From VGJW01 sp035285595 (GTDB taxonomy: Bacteria > Cyanobacteriota > Sericytochromatia > S15B-MN24 > VGJW01), in the NCBI GenBank assembly GCA_035285595.1, contig JAYKGV010000042.1:1-64000 (forward strand): a stretch of 64,000 bases of DNA, in the 5' to 3' direction. Below the pieces are notes generated by a model that worked only from the letters and a program-made list of their open reading frames with translations, made no database searches and was not told where the DNA came from. Shown piece by piece: positions 1-8,499 of the stretch. The position numbers and the translations under genes are program-made. Every line of letters starts with the position of its first letter. The stretch's first letter is position 1.

Positions 1-450
1 GGCGGGGCCGGGCACTTCCAGCCACTGGGTGGCGCCCAGGTTAACGTCCAGCGGATGGACGGTGACATTGGTCAGCATGCAGGTACCGGCGCTACCGGCG
101 GTCAGCGCATGGGACGTGGCGCGCACCATGGTCAGGTTGTTGGGCGCCACCACGGTCAGGGCCAGCGAGGCCGAGCCGGTACCGGTGGTCAAAGTCACAG
201 TGGCGGCGCCGCCGACGGCCGGCGCCCGCCAGCGGAAGGTGGCGCCGTTGGTCGGCCCCACAGCCGTGCCGACGCTCTGGGTCCAATCGCCGGCGGCGCT
301 GCCGGTAAAGCGCACGATCTCACCCACACCCACGCGCAGACGCGTGTTGGGCGCGCCGCTGGGCGCCGCTTTTTCCGTGGCGCTGGTAATGGTTGGCGGA
401 GGAGGCGTGCCACCGCCACCGCCACCACCGCCGCCGCCGCCGCCGGCACC
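1..450 (-). CDS. partial gene: Ig-like domain protein with glycine-rich linker (C-terminus beyond left edge)
   Basis: This minus-strand frame has no start in the usual place but reads like protein. It is open from about 520 down to base 1. Reading right to left there is a glycine run from the (GCC)n tract, a short proline run (PPPPTIT), then a GVGEIVRFTG segment and a beta-rich module with alternating G/A/T/V (WRAPAVGGAATVTLTTGTG). This looks like a small bacterial Ig-like or extracellular beta-sandwich domain that continues off the left edge. The opposite strand in the same interval gives low-complexity sequence, so I take this strand as the real one left of about 395. The frame closes at a TAG just right of the tract, so the N-terminal part is missing or lies elsewhere. 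No function is assigned. Inference from sequence character only. Confidence 0.45.
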
Positions 451-1429
451 CGAGGTCAATCCCACGGCCGATGTGGCGAATATTTCGGCTGCTGCAGCCT
501 CCGCGAGCCGTCCGGCCTACGAAGGCAAGGCCCTTTTCGCAACCGGCAAGTCCGACCCCCGCGGTGGCACGCAGGAACTGGACAAGACCCTGAACCAGTT
601 CGCCTCGGACTTCAAGCAACTTTCTCCTGACCAGCAGAAAGCGCTGCTGGCCGATCCCAACTTCCGCATCGATGTGACGGGATATGCTTCGAACAGCGGG
701 ATCAAAACCAGCTATGACAACCAAGGGCTGTCCGCGGCTCGGGGGAGCGAAACGGCAGCTCACGTGAAGTCCTTTCTGGCCAAGCAGGGCATTGATGTGC
801 CAGACCGGGCCATCACCAGCAAGGGTGCCGGTACGCCCAGCAGCTCCACCAAGCCGCTCGACAACAACGACCAGACGGATCGGTCGGCCAAGGTCGAAAT
901 CTTCATGCCCAAGGTCGTAGCCGGCGGTAAGCCCTCTCAGGCTCCCGTACAACCTCAGTCTCCCGCCGCACCGCAGACCCCCGTCCAGTCGGCTGCGGTG
1001 CCCCAGTCCGGAGCACCCGCTGCGTCAGGCGGAGCACCCGCTGCGTCGGGCACCGGTGGTGGCAACGGTCTTCAGGATTTTGTCGGTGGACTGAATGCCT
1101 TGGCAGAGTTTGCCAACGCGTTGAGCGGAGTCTGGAGCGCCCTTCGAGGCGGTGGTGAAGCCCCGGCCGAGTCTTCTGCCGAACCGCAACCTGCTCCCGC
1201 CCCGCGGCCCGCCCCCGCTCCAGCGCCCGTGATCATTCCCGTACCGCGAGCTCAAGAAGAGCCTGAAGAGGAACCCAAGGTCGTCCCGGCGCCCAAGCCT
1301 GCAGCATCGGCCGCCCCCCCCGCACCGGTCGTGCCGGTCGTGCCGGAGGCAGATCAAGGCTTCACGGCACCCGCGGCTGGGGCCGGTACAGAGATCTCCC
1401 CGTGGGGTGGGGTGGGCGCAGGCAGCTGA
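389..1429 (+). CDS. OmpA-like domain protein with proline-rich linker and tail (5' end unclear)
   Basis: Likely peptidoglycan-associated or envelope-anchoring protein. After a run of about 12 prolines there is an OmpA-like domain at about residues 44-175 (counting from the ATG at 389). It opens with YEGKALFATGK and includes FRIDVTGYASNSG, then the closing DRSAKVEIFMP block typical of the peptidoglycan-binding fold. The rest, about 170 residues, is Ala/Pro/Gly rich with a duplicated GAPAASG unit and an acidic EEPEEEP patch. No signal peptide or lipobox is seen. The frame stays open to base 29, but that upstream stretch is better explained as the antisense of a minus-strand gene, so the true N-terminus is unknown. 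The start at 389 is a placeholder. It may be a fragment joined by inversion or misassembly at the (GCC)n tract. Confidence 0.6.
   Translation: MVGGGGVPPPPPPPPPPPPAPEVNPTADVANISAAAASASRPAYEGKALFATGKSDPRGGTQELDKTLNQFASDFKQLSPDQQKALLADPNFRIDVTGYASNSGIKTSYDNQGLSAARGSETAAHVKSFLAKQGIDVPDRAITSKGAGTPSSSTKPLDNNDQTDRSAKVEIFMPKVVAGGKPSQAPVQPQSPAAPQTPVQSAAVPQSGAPAASGGAPAASGTGGGNGLQDFVGGLNALAEFANALSGVWSALRGGGEAPAESSAEPQPAPAPRPAPAPAPVIIPVPRAQEEPEEEPKVVPAPKPAASAAPPAPVVPVVPEADQGFTAPAAGAGTEISPWGGVGAGS
410..447. repeat. (GCC/ACC)n triplet tract
   Basis: A nearly pure CC-G/A triplet run that encodes consecutive prolines on the plus strand and consecutive glycines on the minus strand. Convincing coding sequence lies on the minus strand to its left and on the plus strand to its right, so it marks a strand switch. 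Such tracts are prone to polymerase slippage, inversion and assembly error. Confidence 0.8.
1010..1047 (+). repeat. 21-nt in-frame tandem duplication
   Basis: The 17-mer GGAGCACCCGCTGCGTC occurs at 1010-1026 and again at 1031-1047, a 21-nt period equal to seven codons (GAPAASG). It lies in the low-complexity linker of the OmpA-domain protein and looks like recent slippage. Confidence 0.75.
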
Positions 1430-1530
1430 ATCCGGCTCGCGCGTCGTTGTCCCGGGCCACTCCAGCCGGCATGTTCGCCGGCCAGGGTGGCCCGCGTCAA
1501 TGAGCGTTAGTGTATGGCTGCTCTGGGAAC

Positions 1531-2058
1531 ATGATGAAGGTGACTCGTCGACCTCAACGCCGACTCCCGGCTGGCTTCACGATGATCGAACTGCTCGTGG
1601 TGATCGTCATCATCGGGCTGCTTGCGGCCGTGGCCATTCCCAACTTTGCCGGAGCGCAGGACAAATCCCGCAACGCCAATGTGCAGGCCAACCTCCACAT
1701 CGTTGAACAGGCCATCGAGATCTGGGGCGCGGACATCAGCCACAATTATCCTGCCCGTACCGATACGGCCGTGGAAGGTCACGCCCTCTTGGGTACCGGA
1801 GACAACTATCTTTCCGCCGACAAGTACCCTCCGACGCCATGGGAGACTCAGCAGGCCGCCAATGTCTCCCTGCCGTTCGACAATGTGCCCAATAATCACG
1901 TCTACAGCGTCCAGGGCATTCGCAACAATCCCGACTCCACGGCCAGTTATGGTGCCATCTGCTATAGCAACACAACCACCCAAGGCCAATATCAATTGGG
2001 AGCCACGGGCAAGAAGGGCAATAATCCCATGAGGGTGCTGACGCTCAAGAACTTCTGA
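1531..2058 (+). CDS. type IV prepilin-like protein
   Basis: A 175-residue pseudopilin or minor pilin of the type IV pilus / type II secretion superfamily. The N-terminus has a short basic leader and the prepilin peptidase site G-FTMIELLVV. The conserved Glu is at position 5 of the mature chain, and a hydrophobic helix follows (VIVIIGLLAAVAIPNF) that would anchor it in the inner membrane before assembly. The C-terminal part is a short globular region with one cysteine. The ATG at 1531 (or the next one, 1534) puts about 23 residues before the cleavage site; a GTG at 1510 is also in frame. No other pilus assembly genes are in the window, so it is an orphan here. The MglA/MglB-like and PilZ genes further on could act on the same pili (inference). 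Confidence 0.85.
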   Translation: MMKVTRRPQRRLPAGFTMIELLVVIVIIGLLAAVAIPNFAGAQDKSRNANVQANLHIVEQAIEIWGADISHNYPARTDTAVEGHALLGTGDNYLSADKYPPTPWETQQAANVSLPFDNVPNNHVYSVQGIRNNPDSTASYGAICYSNTTTQGQYQLGATGKKGNNPMRVLTLKNF

Positions 2059-2141
2059 CCTCTGCCGATCGGTAAATAGGGGTGCGTGGACGATCACGCG
2101 AGGCCAGGAAGGCCAGACCCCGTGGCACGGAGGTCTTGGTC

Positions 2142-2498
2142 GTGAAGCTCGAACCCGTGGCGTTCGATCGTGGAGAGTGGGCCGTTCCGCTCAGGACCTC
2201 CCGCACGTCGGTTCCGCCTCGTCGGCAGACGACCGTTGCGGCCTCCCCCTCGCCCTCCCTCGACACCCCCCGCAAGGTCCAGAGTCATACCGAACGAATC
2301 TTGCAGGACATCCTTCGGAGAATCGGGGGCGATCCCGCATCCTTGGAACGGCTTAGGAGCCTCGCCGCCACAAGATTCGAACGCCTTCCCGACGAAGACG
2401 GCCCAGTCGTGGCCGCGCTGACCCAGGCCAGAGTCGAGGGTGCTCTCGCGATGATGACACGCCGTGCGGCGGAAGGCTCCCTCGACCTGACGGCCTGA
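2142..2498 (+). CDS. hypothetical protein
   Basis: A 118-residue protein that I do not recognise. The GTG start at 2142 has a GGAGG at 2129-2133, 8 nt upstream, which favours it over the longer in-frame start at 2082. The N-terminal third is Pro/Ser/Thr rich and looks disordered. The C-terminal half (KVQSHTERILQDILRRIGG to EGALAMMTRRAAEG) is predicted helical. There is no signal peptide, cysteine or membrane segment, so it is probably cytosolic. It ends just before a strong hairpin shared with the convergent lipoprotein gene. Confidence 0.55.
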   Translation: MKLEPVAFDRGEWAVPLRTSRTSVPPRRQTTVAASPSPSLDTPRKVQSHTERILQDILRRIGGDPASLERLRSLAATRFERLPDEDGPVVAALTQARVEGALAMMTRRAAEGSLDLTA

Positions 2499-2513
2499 CC
2501 ACCCACCAAAACC

Positions 2514-2543
2514 TCGGGCCCCTGCCGGCTGGCAAGGGCCCGA
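2514..2543. terminator. bidirectional hairpin terminator candidate
   Basis: Eight perfect base pairs (TCGGGCCC / GGGCCCGA), one C/A mismatch, four more pairs (TGCC/GGCA) and a GGCT loop, between two convergent stop codons (2498 and 2561). On the minus strand it is followed by GGTTTTGG, so it best serves the lipoprotein gene. No long T-run follows on the plus strand. Confidence 0.6.
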
Positions 2544-2560
2544 TGAACTTTCGACGGGTC

Positions 2561-2935
2561 TCAGCGACCGGCGATCGGCTGTACCCGAACCTGCTGGTTG
2601 GGCTCGGCATAGCTCACGAGGGGCGAGCGACGAACTTCTTCAAGCTTCGCGAGCACATCGGCTCCATCGACAATCTCGAACACATGGACGCCGATCCCTT
2701 CGATGACGCGTCGGCTGCGCAAACGATGGGCGACGCGAAACTGCTCGACGGAGGCCAGCGACACCCGAGAGGCAAACTTCACCAGGATCTCGCCCGTCCC
2801 GATCTGCGGCTGGTAGAGCGAATTGGAAGCCAAGCGAACGCCGGTCTTCGGGGACATCTGGACAGGTGCGTTCTGACCGCAGCCCGCAAGTAGAAGCGAC
2901 AACGTGGCGATGGCCACGGAGAGATGACGAAACAT
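2561..2935 (-). CDS. lipoprotein: stand-alone subtilase-prodomain-like protein
   Basis: A 124-residue predicted lipoprotein. The signal peptide ends in the lipobox LLLAGC at about residues 15-20. The mature part reads TGEILVKFASRVSLASVEQFR through RRVIEGIGVHVFEIVDGADV to SPLVSYAEPNQ. This is the pattern of the fervidolysin-like / inhibitor-I9-like N-terminal prodomains of subtilases, including the characteristic VxYAEPN ending. No protease domain follows, because the frame stops right after it. Such single prodomains can act as intramolecular chaperones or as free protease inhibitors (family knowledge); which applies here is inference. The ATG at 2935 has a GAGG about 8 nt upstream. It is transcribed divergently from the propeller lipoprotein at 2968. 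Confidence 0.65.
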   Translation of the reverse strand: MFRHLSVAIATLSLLLAGCGQNAPVQMSPKTGVRLASNSLYQPQIGTGEILVKFASRVSLASVEQFRVAHRLRSRRVIEGIGVHVFEIVDGADVLAKLEEVRRSPLVSYAEPNQQVRVQPIAGR

Positions 2936-2967
2936 GGGATACCTCGGATATATGTAAAAGGGCACGC

Positions 2968-4053
2968 ATGGCCCTAAACATGAATTTAATAAATAACCAC
3001 CTCTCCCGTCAAGCAGGCCATCCCTTGTCCCGACTGCTCTCCAGCCGCTTTTGCTCCTCTGTGGGCGTGCGCACGATCACAGCTTTCAGCGTGCTGCTTT
3101 GCGCACTGCTCGTGGCAGGTTGCCGCAACCCCTGGTACCTGATCGCACAACCGGCGCGGCTCTGGGTGGCCGTGCCCTCTCAACGTCGACTCTTCGAACT
3201 CGATCGAGAAGGCTTGCGGACCACGCTGGGACAGGTGTTCCTGGAAGCCAGCCCGGCTCGCCTTGCCTGGAGTCCGATGATGCGCCAAGTCGTCGCCCTG
3301 ATGCCCGAGGCGCGATCGGCGGCCATCATCGACCCGGGTCTGCTGCGAGTCGTACAGACGGTCGGCGTCGGCGGCACCCCCGTCGACGTGGGCGTGCCGG
3401 AAGGAGCGAGCAGCGCCCACGTGCTGCTCGCCGACGACCGCGCCGTGGCCGTCATCGATCTGCGCACAGGACGCGTTCGCAGGGTGGCTCTCTCCCCGAC
3501 GGGAGGAAAACCTGCGGTCTTGGCTTGTCCGCGCAACGGCCAGGATGAATCGTGGATTCTCGCCGAGGACGGACGCATCGAGGTGGTCCGGGACGGTATG
3601 CTGCAGCAACCGGGAGTCCCCATTCCGGGAATCCAACGCCCCGTCAGGATGGTTCCCGATCGCCAGATCGGAGTGGCAGTCCTAGATGCCGCCCGCTCGA
3701 CACTCGTACGATTGAATGCAGCCCGCGGTGACGCCGCCACTTCCGTAGGCATAGGCAGCGTCACCGGGGGCGGGCTGCCTGCGGATCTCGCGATAGCACC
3801 TGATGGCAAGGTAGGAATCACCTTCCCCGACGCAGGGCGTCTCGTCGTCATGGAGCCGGATGGCCGCAGCCAAGCCTATGTGAGCGGAGCGAGCGGAGCC
3901 AGAGCCTTGGTGGCCGACGCCCGCGGCTTCCACGTGGCCCACGAGGGCCCCAATCAGGTCTTTTCCCTGACGTGGAGCGGCACCACGCTTCTGGCGGCAC
4001 GCTGGGTGGACACCCTGCCGGGACCGCCCGTGGCGCTGGCCACGCTCGACTGA
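2968..4053 (+). CDS. beta-propeller-like lipoprotein
   Basis: About 361 residues (fewer if a GTG at 3061 or 3067 is the true start). A hydrophobic stretch ending LLVAGC is a lipobox. From the earlier ATG the leader is unusually long, so the GTG codons immediately before the hydrophobic stretch are serious alternatives, but no clear ribosome-binding site decides. The mature region holds repeated short beta units (LWVAVPSQRRLFELD, RRVALSPTGGKPAV, GVAVLDAARSTLVRL, LVVMEPDGRSQAYV) like YncE/NHL-type propellers. No catalytic residues stand out. It may be a binding or scaffold protein of the inner or outer membrane. Its stop is 6 nt from that of the convergent M16 peptidase gene. Confidence 0.6.
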   Translation: MALNMNLINNHLSRQAGHPLSRLLSSRFCSSVGVRTITAFSVLLCALLVAGCRNPWYLIAQPARLWVAVPSQRRLFELDREGLRTTLGQVFLEASPARLAWSPMMRQVVALMPEARSAAIIDPGLLRVVQTVGVGGTPVDVGVPEGASSAHVLLADDRAVAVIDLRTGRVRRVALSPTGGKPAVLACPRNGQDESWILAEDGRIEVVRDGMLQQPGVPIPGIQRPVRMVPDRQIGVAVLDAARSTLVRLNAARGDAATSVGIGSVTGGGLPADLAIAPDGKVGITFPDAGRLVVMEPDGRSQAYVSGASGARALVADARGFHVAHEGPNQVFSLTWSGTTLLAARWVDTLPGPPVALATLD

Positions 4054-4059
4054 GCCTCT

Positions 4060-6894
4060 TCAGCGCCCCCTTGACGGCGCCTTCGGGCCCGCCACGACCA
4101 CGACCATCCGAGCAGGTACCAGCCAAGTGCGGGCCACTCGCTCGATCGTTGCGGCATCAAGGCGCTGCAGGCCGGATCTGACGCTGGCACCCTCGTCTTC
4201 ACCGAGACCTCGACGCCACCAGGTGGCACGAGCGACGGCCGCCTGGGCTGCCTGCTGGTCCCGCAAGGCCAAACCACCGGCCACCCGGGCTTCTGCACGT
4301 TTCAGGGATGGCGCAGACAATCCTCGTCCGGCCGCAGTACGCCACCTGCCGACCAGTTCCTGCACCGCCTCGTCGACGGCCTCCGGTCGGGTCGCAACCG
4401 TCAACATGCCCAACCCGCCCCGCTCGAGCAGCAGGGCTTGGCCGCCCGTACTGTAGGCCAAGGGCTTGCGATAGACCAGATCGACGAAACTGTCGAAAGC
4501 AAGACCGCCGACAAGCACCCGTAAGGCCAAGGAGTCCGGGTGCCCTGCAGGTGGCATGGGGAACCCGACCGCCACGTGCACCTGCTGCCGCTCCATCGGC
4601 ACGTGCAGGGTACGGCGCTTGACCAATGCAGGAGCCAAAGGTGCAGCCGGAACCGGCGGCGGTACGATGGAGACCACGCTTCCCGAGGCTTCCTCCTCGG
4701 ATGGCCGCCACGAGGCAAACCCCGCGAGCAAGGGTTTGAGCTCGGCCCAGGAGCGAGCGTCCACCAAGGACAGCACGCCGGCTTCCGGTCGCACCCGGCG
4801 AAGATGGAGCTGCTTCAAGCGACTGGGCGTCAGCAAGGGCAAGGCCTCGACAAGCCCGGTGACCGGCCGCCCGTAGCCTGCTTTGCCCCACACCGTCTCC
4901 GCCAGGGCCTGCCCCGCCTGAATCGCCGGATCCTCTCGCTCACGCTCCTGACGCGCGCGCAGCCGCTCCCGAGCCCGATTCACTCCCGCATCATCGAGCA
5001 AAGGACGACTCAAGAGCTCAAGGGCAACGTCCAGGGCCGCAGGCAGATCTTCCCGCAGAACGGAGGCGCTCAACCCAAGAGCTTCTCGATCGACCCCCAC
5101 GGACCACGCGTTGCCAAGCCGACGAAAGGCTGCGGCCAAAGCCTGCTGATCGCGCTTCTGCGTGCCTTCCTGCAAGGCTTCGGACAACAAGGCCATCGCA
5201 CCGGGTGCATCCTCGGGATCCTCCGCCGCACCTCCCCGGACCTGCAGGGCCAAGCCGGAAATGCCGGCCGCCGGCCGATGCTCGTGCAACACCACGAGCC
5301 CGTTGGGCAGCACATGCCGCTGGATCGTCACGGATCCCTCGACCTTGTCGCCCGATGGCGCCACTGTCCGTGGGGTCGGATGGGTCCAGGGACGAGCTTC
5401 GGCCCACAAGGATGCAGCCGACGCCTCAGTTGTCGCCCCCTCGGACAGAGCAGCCAACTCCTTCGCGGTACCCGCCCACGCCTCGACCTCGGAACCGTCG
5501 GTCACGACACCCGGCGGAACTGTGAGGACCACCGTCATGTTGTCGGTTCGCAGATAGCGCCGGGCCACCCTCCGCACATCCTCGGATGTCACGGCCGCAA
5601 GCCCGGCCTCCTCACCCAACGTCGCCTCCAGGTCCCCCAGCACGGCGGCCTCACCCAGCCAGCGCGCGACACCCAACGGTGTCTCCCGCATCATCCTGGC
5701 CTCCCGGATCCTCGCCTCACGGATCGACGCCACCTCGACCGCCGAGGGAGCCTCGTCTCTTACAACCCTGACCACACGCACCAGATCCGTCTCGAGGGCA
5801 CCTGCTGCCGTCACAGACTTCGGTCGAGCGGAGCACCACAGCACGCCATGCTCTTCGAGCAGTTGCAGACCCGCCTGCACTGACGTGGCGCCGCTCCGCT
5901 CTCCTGCCACCGCCGCCTGCCAGAGACGGGACGCTCCATCTCCCCCCAGCAGGCGCGCCAGGATCTCGAGTGCCCAGCGATCCGGATGTCGGCGTCCGGG
6001 CACCACGAAGGCCAGGTCGAGGCTGGGATGAGGCACCTCCTTCACCTGCCGCAGGCGCTGCAGGCCCCTGAACGCCCAAGTGGCGTTGCCCGCGACTCTC
6101 GCCGACGGCTCAGCGGAACCCGACGCCGGGGCGCCAAACTGTCGGGCCGCTTCCGTCATCACCTGCTCGTGGGTAATGGCTCCGGCCACGGCCAACACCA
6201 TGTGGTCCGGTCGGTACCAACGGCGATGATGAGCCACGAAATCATCGCGCTGCAATCCTCTCAAGTGGACGAAGTCACCGATGACCGGACGGGCATAGGG
6301 ATGCCGCCCGAAAGCCAACCCCCAGGTCGCCATCCACGCGGCCGTCTCGGGCCTGTCGACCATGCGCGAGATCTCTTCTCCGACCACCTTGCGCTCCTTG
6401 GCGATGCCCTCCTCTGGAAAAGTCGGGTTGCGCAAGGAATCTGCCAAGGCATCGAAGGCCGAGGCGAAGGCCGTCGCAGGCACCACGGCATGGTAAGTCG
6501 TACGGTCGTAGAACGTATCGGCCCCATGCAGACCGCCCGTCGCAAAGATCTCGAGGCGGTCCTCGAGCTCGCCTCTCCGCGTCGTGCCGCGGGACAGCAA
6601 ATGCTCCAGATCGTGGCTGATTCCCGCCTGGAGCGGATCCTCATGCCTGCTTCCCACGTGCACCCAAGCGCTGATGGCCACGGCTTCCTGACCGGACATC
6701 GGCAGGGTGATCACGGTCAGTCCGCCGGGAAGGCGTGAAACGGACGGGTCAATCTGGCGAGGTCGTCCGGAGGACATGGTGCCGAGGCCTGGCTTGCTGT
6801 CCTTCGCCGAAGCGTCCTGCATGATTCCCCCCAGGCCGATGCATGTCCCGAGAAGCGGAACCAGAACGATCCGGCTCAGGCCGAATCGACTCAC
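4060..6894 (-). CDS. M16 family zinc metallopeptidase, two-domain
   Basis: A 944-residue pitrilysin/insulinase-family protein. A signal peptide (LSRIVLVPLLGTCIGLGGIM) sends it to the periplasm. The N-terminal unit has the inverted zinc motif HDLEH at residues 94-98 and the third ligand Glu at 173/174, about 76 residues on, as in active M16 subunits. The second half starts near residue 505 (RHVLPNGLVVLHEHRPA), repeats the fold, and has LLSEALQEG where the zinc motif would be. It is therefore the non-catalytic partner subunit, fused in cis. The family degrades peptides inside a closed chamber, so a role in peptide turnover is likely. The GTG start at 6894 overlaps the dcd stop as GTGA, so it is translationally coupled to dcd. 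Confidence 0.88.
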   Translation of the reverse strand: MSRFGLSRIVLVPLLGTCIGLGGIMQDASAKDSKPGLGTMSSGRPRQIDPSVSRLPGGLTVITLPMSGQEAVAISAWVHVGSRHEDPLQAGISHDLEHLLSRGTTRRGELEDRLEIFATGGLHGADTFYDRTTYHAVVPATAFASAFDALADSLRNPTFPEEGIAKERKVVGEEISRMVDRPETAAWMATWGLAFGRHPYARPVIGDFVHLRGLQRDDFVAHHRRWYRPDHMVLAVAGAITHEQVMTEAARQFGAPASGSAEPSARVAGNATWAFRGLQRLRQVKEVPHPSLDLAFVVPGRRHPDRWALEILARLLGGDGASRLWQAAVAGERSGATSVQAGLQLLEEHGVLWCSARPKSVTAAGALETDLVRVVRVVRDEAPSAVEVASIREARIREARMMRETPLGVARWLGEAAVLGDLEATLGEEAGLAAVTSEDVRRVARRYLRTDNMTVVLTVPPGVVTDGSEVEAWAGTAKELAALSEGATTEASAASLWAEARPWTHPTPRTVAPSGDKVEGSVTIQRHVLPNGLVVLHEHRPAAGISGLALQVRGGAAEDPEDAPGAMALLSEALQEGTQKRDQQALAAAFRRLGNAWSVGVDREALGLSASVLREDLPAALDVALELLSRPLLDDAGVNRARERLRARQEREREDPAIQAGQALAETVWGKAGYGRPVTGLVEALPLLTPSRLKQLHLRRVRPEAGVLSLVDARSWAELKPLLAGFASWRPSEEEASGSVVSIVPPPVPAAPLAPALVKRRTLHVPMERQQVHVAVGFPMPPAGHPDSLALRVLVGGLAFDSFVDLVYRKPLAYSTGGQALLLERGGLGMLTVATRPEAVDEAVQELVGRWRTAAGRGLSAPSLKRAEARVAGGLALRDQQAAQAAVARATWWRRGLGEDEGASVRSGLQRLDAATIERVARTWLVPARMVVVVAGPKAPSRGR

Positions 6895-7511
6895 GTCCCT
6901 GCGGCCCCGGCCCGACGCAACCGAGCATACTCGGGATCCATGTGCACGTTGGACCCGTAGGCACCGGTCTTGCCCGAGTATTTGGTGTAGGTCTTGCGGT
7001 CATAGGGCAAGCCGGTCGGGCGTCCCTCGAAGAAACAGAGCTGGGCAATGCGGACGCCCGGATACAGGGCGATCGGCACCCGGCTGATGTTGTTCAGCTC
7101 AAAAGTGATGCTGCCGGAAAACCCGGGATCGACGAAACCTGCGGTCGCGTGGATGAGCAACCCCAGGCGGCCCCAGCTCGACCGCCCCTCCACCCGGACG
7201 GAGATGTCCTCGGGGATACGGACGAACTCGAGACTGGCCCCGAGGGCGAACTCCCCAGGATGCAGGATGAAGGCCTTGCCCGGCTCGATCTCGTAGGACC
7301 GTACCGGCACAGGCGCATCGGCCATCGTCCGGGCAGGATCGAGATGGGTGAGATTGGCCACGTCGACCACCTTGAAATCGGTCCCGAGCCGGATGTCGAG
7401 CGACGTGGGGCCAAACTGCTCGCGTGGCGCCACGATCGGTGTGACGACGATGCGCCTCTGCGGATCCGGCGAGGTGAGACGTTCGAGAAGATCCCGCTCG
7501 TTGAGAATCAC
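6891..7511 (-). CDS. dcd: dCTP deaminase
   Basis: 206 residues, close to the usual length of dCTP deaminases, which convert dCTP to dUTP for dTMP synthesis. The family signature is clear: VEGRSSWGRLGLLIHATAGF followed by VDPGFSGSITFELNN. The arginine/serine phosphate-binding residues, the catalytic Glu region (AGFVDPGF) and the C-terminal lid (TYTKYSGKTGAYGSN) are present. The sequence does not show whether it is monofunctional or the bifunctional DCD-DUT type. The GTG start at 7511 overlaps the upstream gene's stop as GTGA, and its own stop overlaps the M16 peptidase start in the same way, so three genes are coupled. No functional link to the peptidase is obvious. Confidence 0.95.
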   Translation of the reverse strand: MILNERDLLERLTSPDPQRRIVVTPIVAPREQFGPTSLDIRLGTDFKVVDVANLTHLDPARTMADAPVPVRSYEIEPGKAFILHPGEFALGASLEFVRIPEDISVRVEGRSSWGRLGLLIHATAGFVDPGFSGSITFELNNISRVPIALYPGVRIAQLCFFEGRPTGLPYDRKTYTKYSGKTGAYGSNVHMDPEYARLRRAGAAGT

Positions 7512-8464
7512 CGATCGCCCTCCTCGGCTTGCTCCTGCAGCAACCGATGAAGTGCCGCCGTTTCAAGCGACTTGCGCACGAGAGCCAAGAAGGCATCGGC
7601 TTCCACCGCCAGGTGAGTCAAGGGATCCGGAGCTCGCAGGGCCTCTTCGGTCCACATCGGCCGCAGGGTCAAAAAGGCGAGCCAAGCACCGGATAGGACG
7701 TCCCAAGGCGAAACAGGCTCCTCCCGCAGCCCCTCGAGTACACCATAAAGCGCACTGCGGCCGTCGGCCCCTGCCTCGTCGAGCGCACGCGAGGCCTCCC
7801 GGACGTCTTCCAACGGAGCAGCGGGCAAGGCTGAAGCCAGGAGTCCATGGCACAAGCGCCCCGCGACTCCACGCACCGCGGGGCCAACCTGCAGTTGCGT
7901 CGCAGGCAGAAGGACCCCGACACCATCCCGTGCGGCCCGCAAGCCCTTCGCCAGTTCGAGCAGCCCCAGCCACGTCTCGCCCGGTACCTTGGCCGCCGGA
8001 GCTCCTGCCGCGGCCAAGGCTGCTGGCCAAGCCATGGGCAATCCGACTTCCCCGACCGGCAGGGGCACGAATCCGTCGGGATCCACCTCGGCGGGACGAG
8101 GCGCCAGCGCGGCAGGAGGCCAGTCCCCCCATCGAACGTCGAGCAAGCTCGCAAAGGCTCCGGGCACGACACCCGCGCCCAGCCGCAGCAGCGAGGATTC
8201 AAGATCAGCCAACAAGCCCGCGGCAGCGGACAAATCCGCGGTCGCCCACGGCTGCCGGGCGTCTGAACCGGCAAAAGCCGCACTCCAGTCGGCCCTGATC
8301 ACAGCCGACAAGTCTGGCAACCTGTCCATGAGCATCCTGCGACGCACATCACGCCCGACGTCCCCCGCCGCCACGCCGAGACGCCAGAGTCCGGCGCGCA
8401 ACCAAACCTGCCAACCGGCCTCCCAAGTGGCCGGAAGGACCGGAAGGCCCGAGTGGTCTATCAT
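7508..8464 (-). CDS. hypothetical protein, leucine/alanine-rich
   Basis: About 318 residues from the ATG at 8464; I do not recognise it. It is dominated by Ala, Leu, Arg and Trp-containing helices (for example WPAALAAAGAPAAK, GLLELAKGLRAARDG) with no signal peptide, membrane segment or metal motif, so it is probably a soluble helical protein. Its stop overlaps the dcd GTG start as GTGA. Only about 35 nt separate it from the divergent lipoprotein gene at 8500, so the two promoters must be compact or overlap. Its place upstream of dcd suggests a housekeeping operon but gives no function. Confidence 0.6.
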   Translation of the reverse strand: MIDHSGLPVLPATWEAGWQVWLRAGLWRLGVAAGDVGRDVRRRMLMDRLPDLSAVIRADWSAAFAGSDARQPWATADLSAAAGLLADLESSLLRLGAGVVPGAFASLLDVRWGDWPPAALAPRPAEVDPDGFVPLPVGEVGLPMAWPAALAAAGAPAAKVPGETWLGLLELAKGLRAARDGVGVLLPATQLQVGPAVRGVAGRLCHGLLASALPAAPLEDVREASRALDEAGADGRSALYGVLEGLREEPVSPWDVLSGAWLAFLTLRPMWTEEALRAPDPLTHLAVEADAFLALVRKSLETAALHRLLQEQAEEGDR

Positions 8465-8499
8465 GGTGGTTCCGATGGTAGCACGAGGGAGTAGTTGAC

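Noticed and set aside
29..388. N-terminal 120 codons of the plus-strand frame ahead of the OmpA-like gene
   Set aside because: The composition is shadow-like, while the minus strand reads as a plausible beta-sandwich protein.
4540..5883. 447-codon plus-strand frame inside the M16 peptidase gene
   Set aside because: It is antisense to a clearly conserved protease, with Arg/Gln/His-rich shadow composition.
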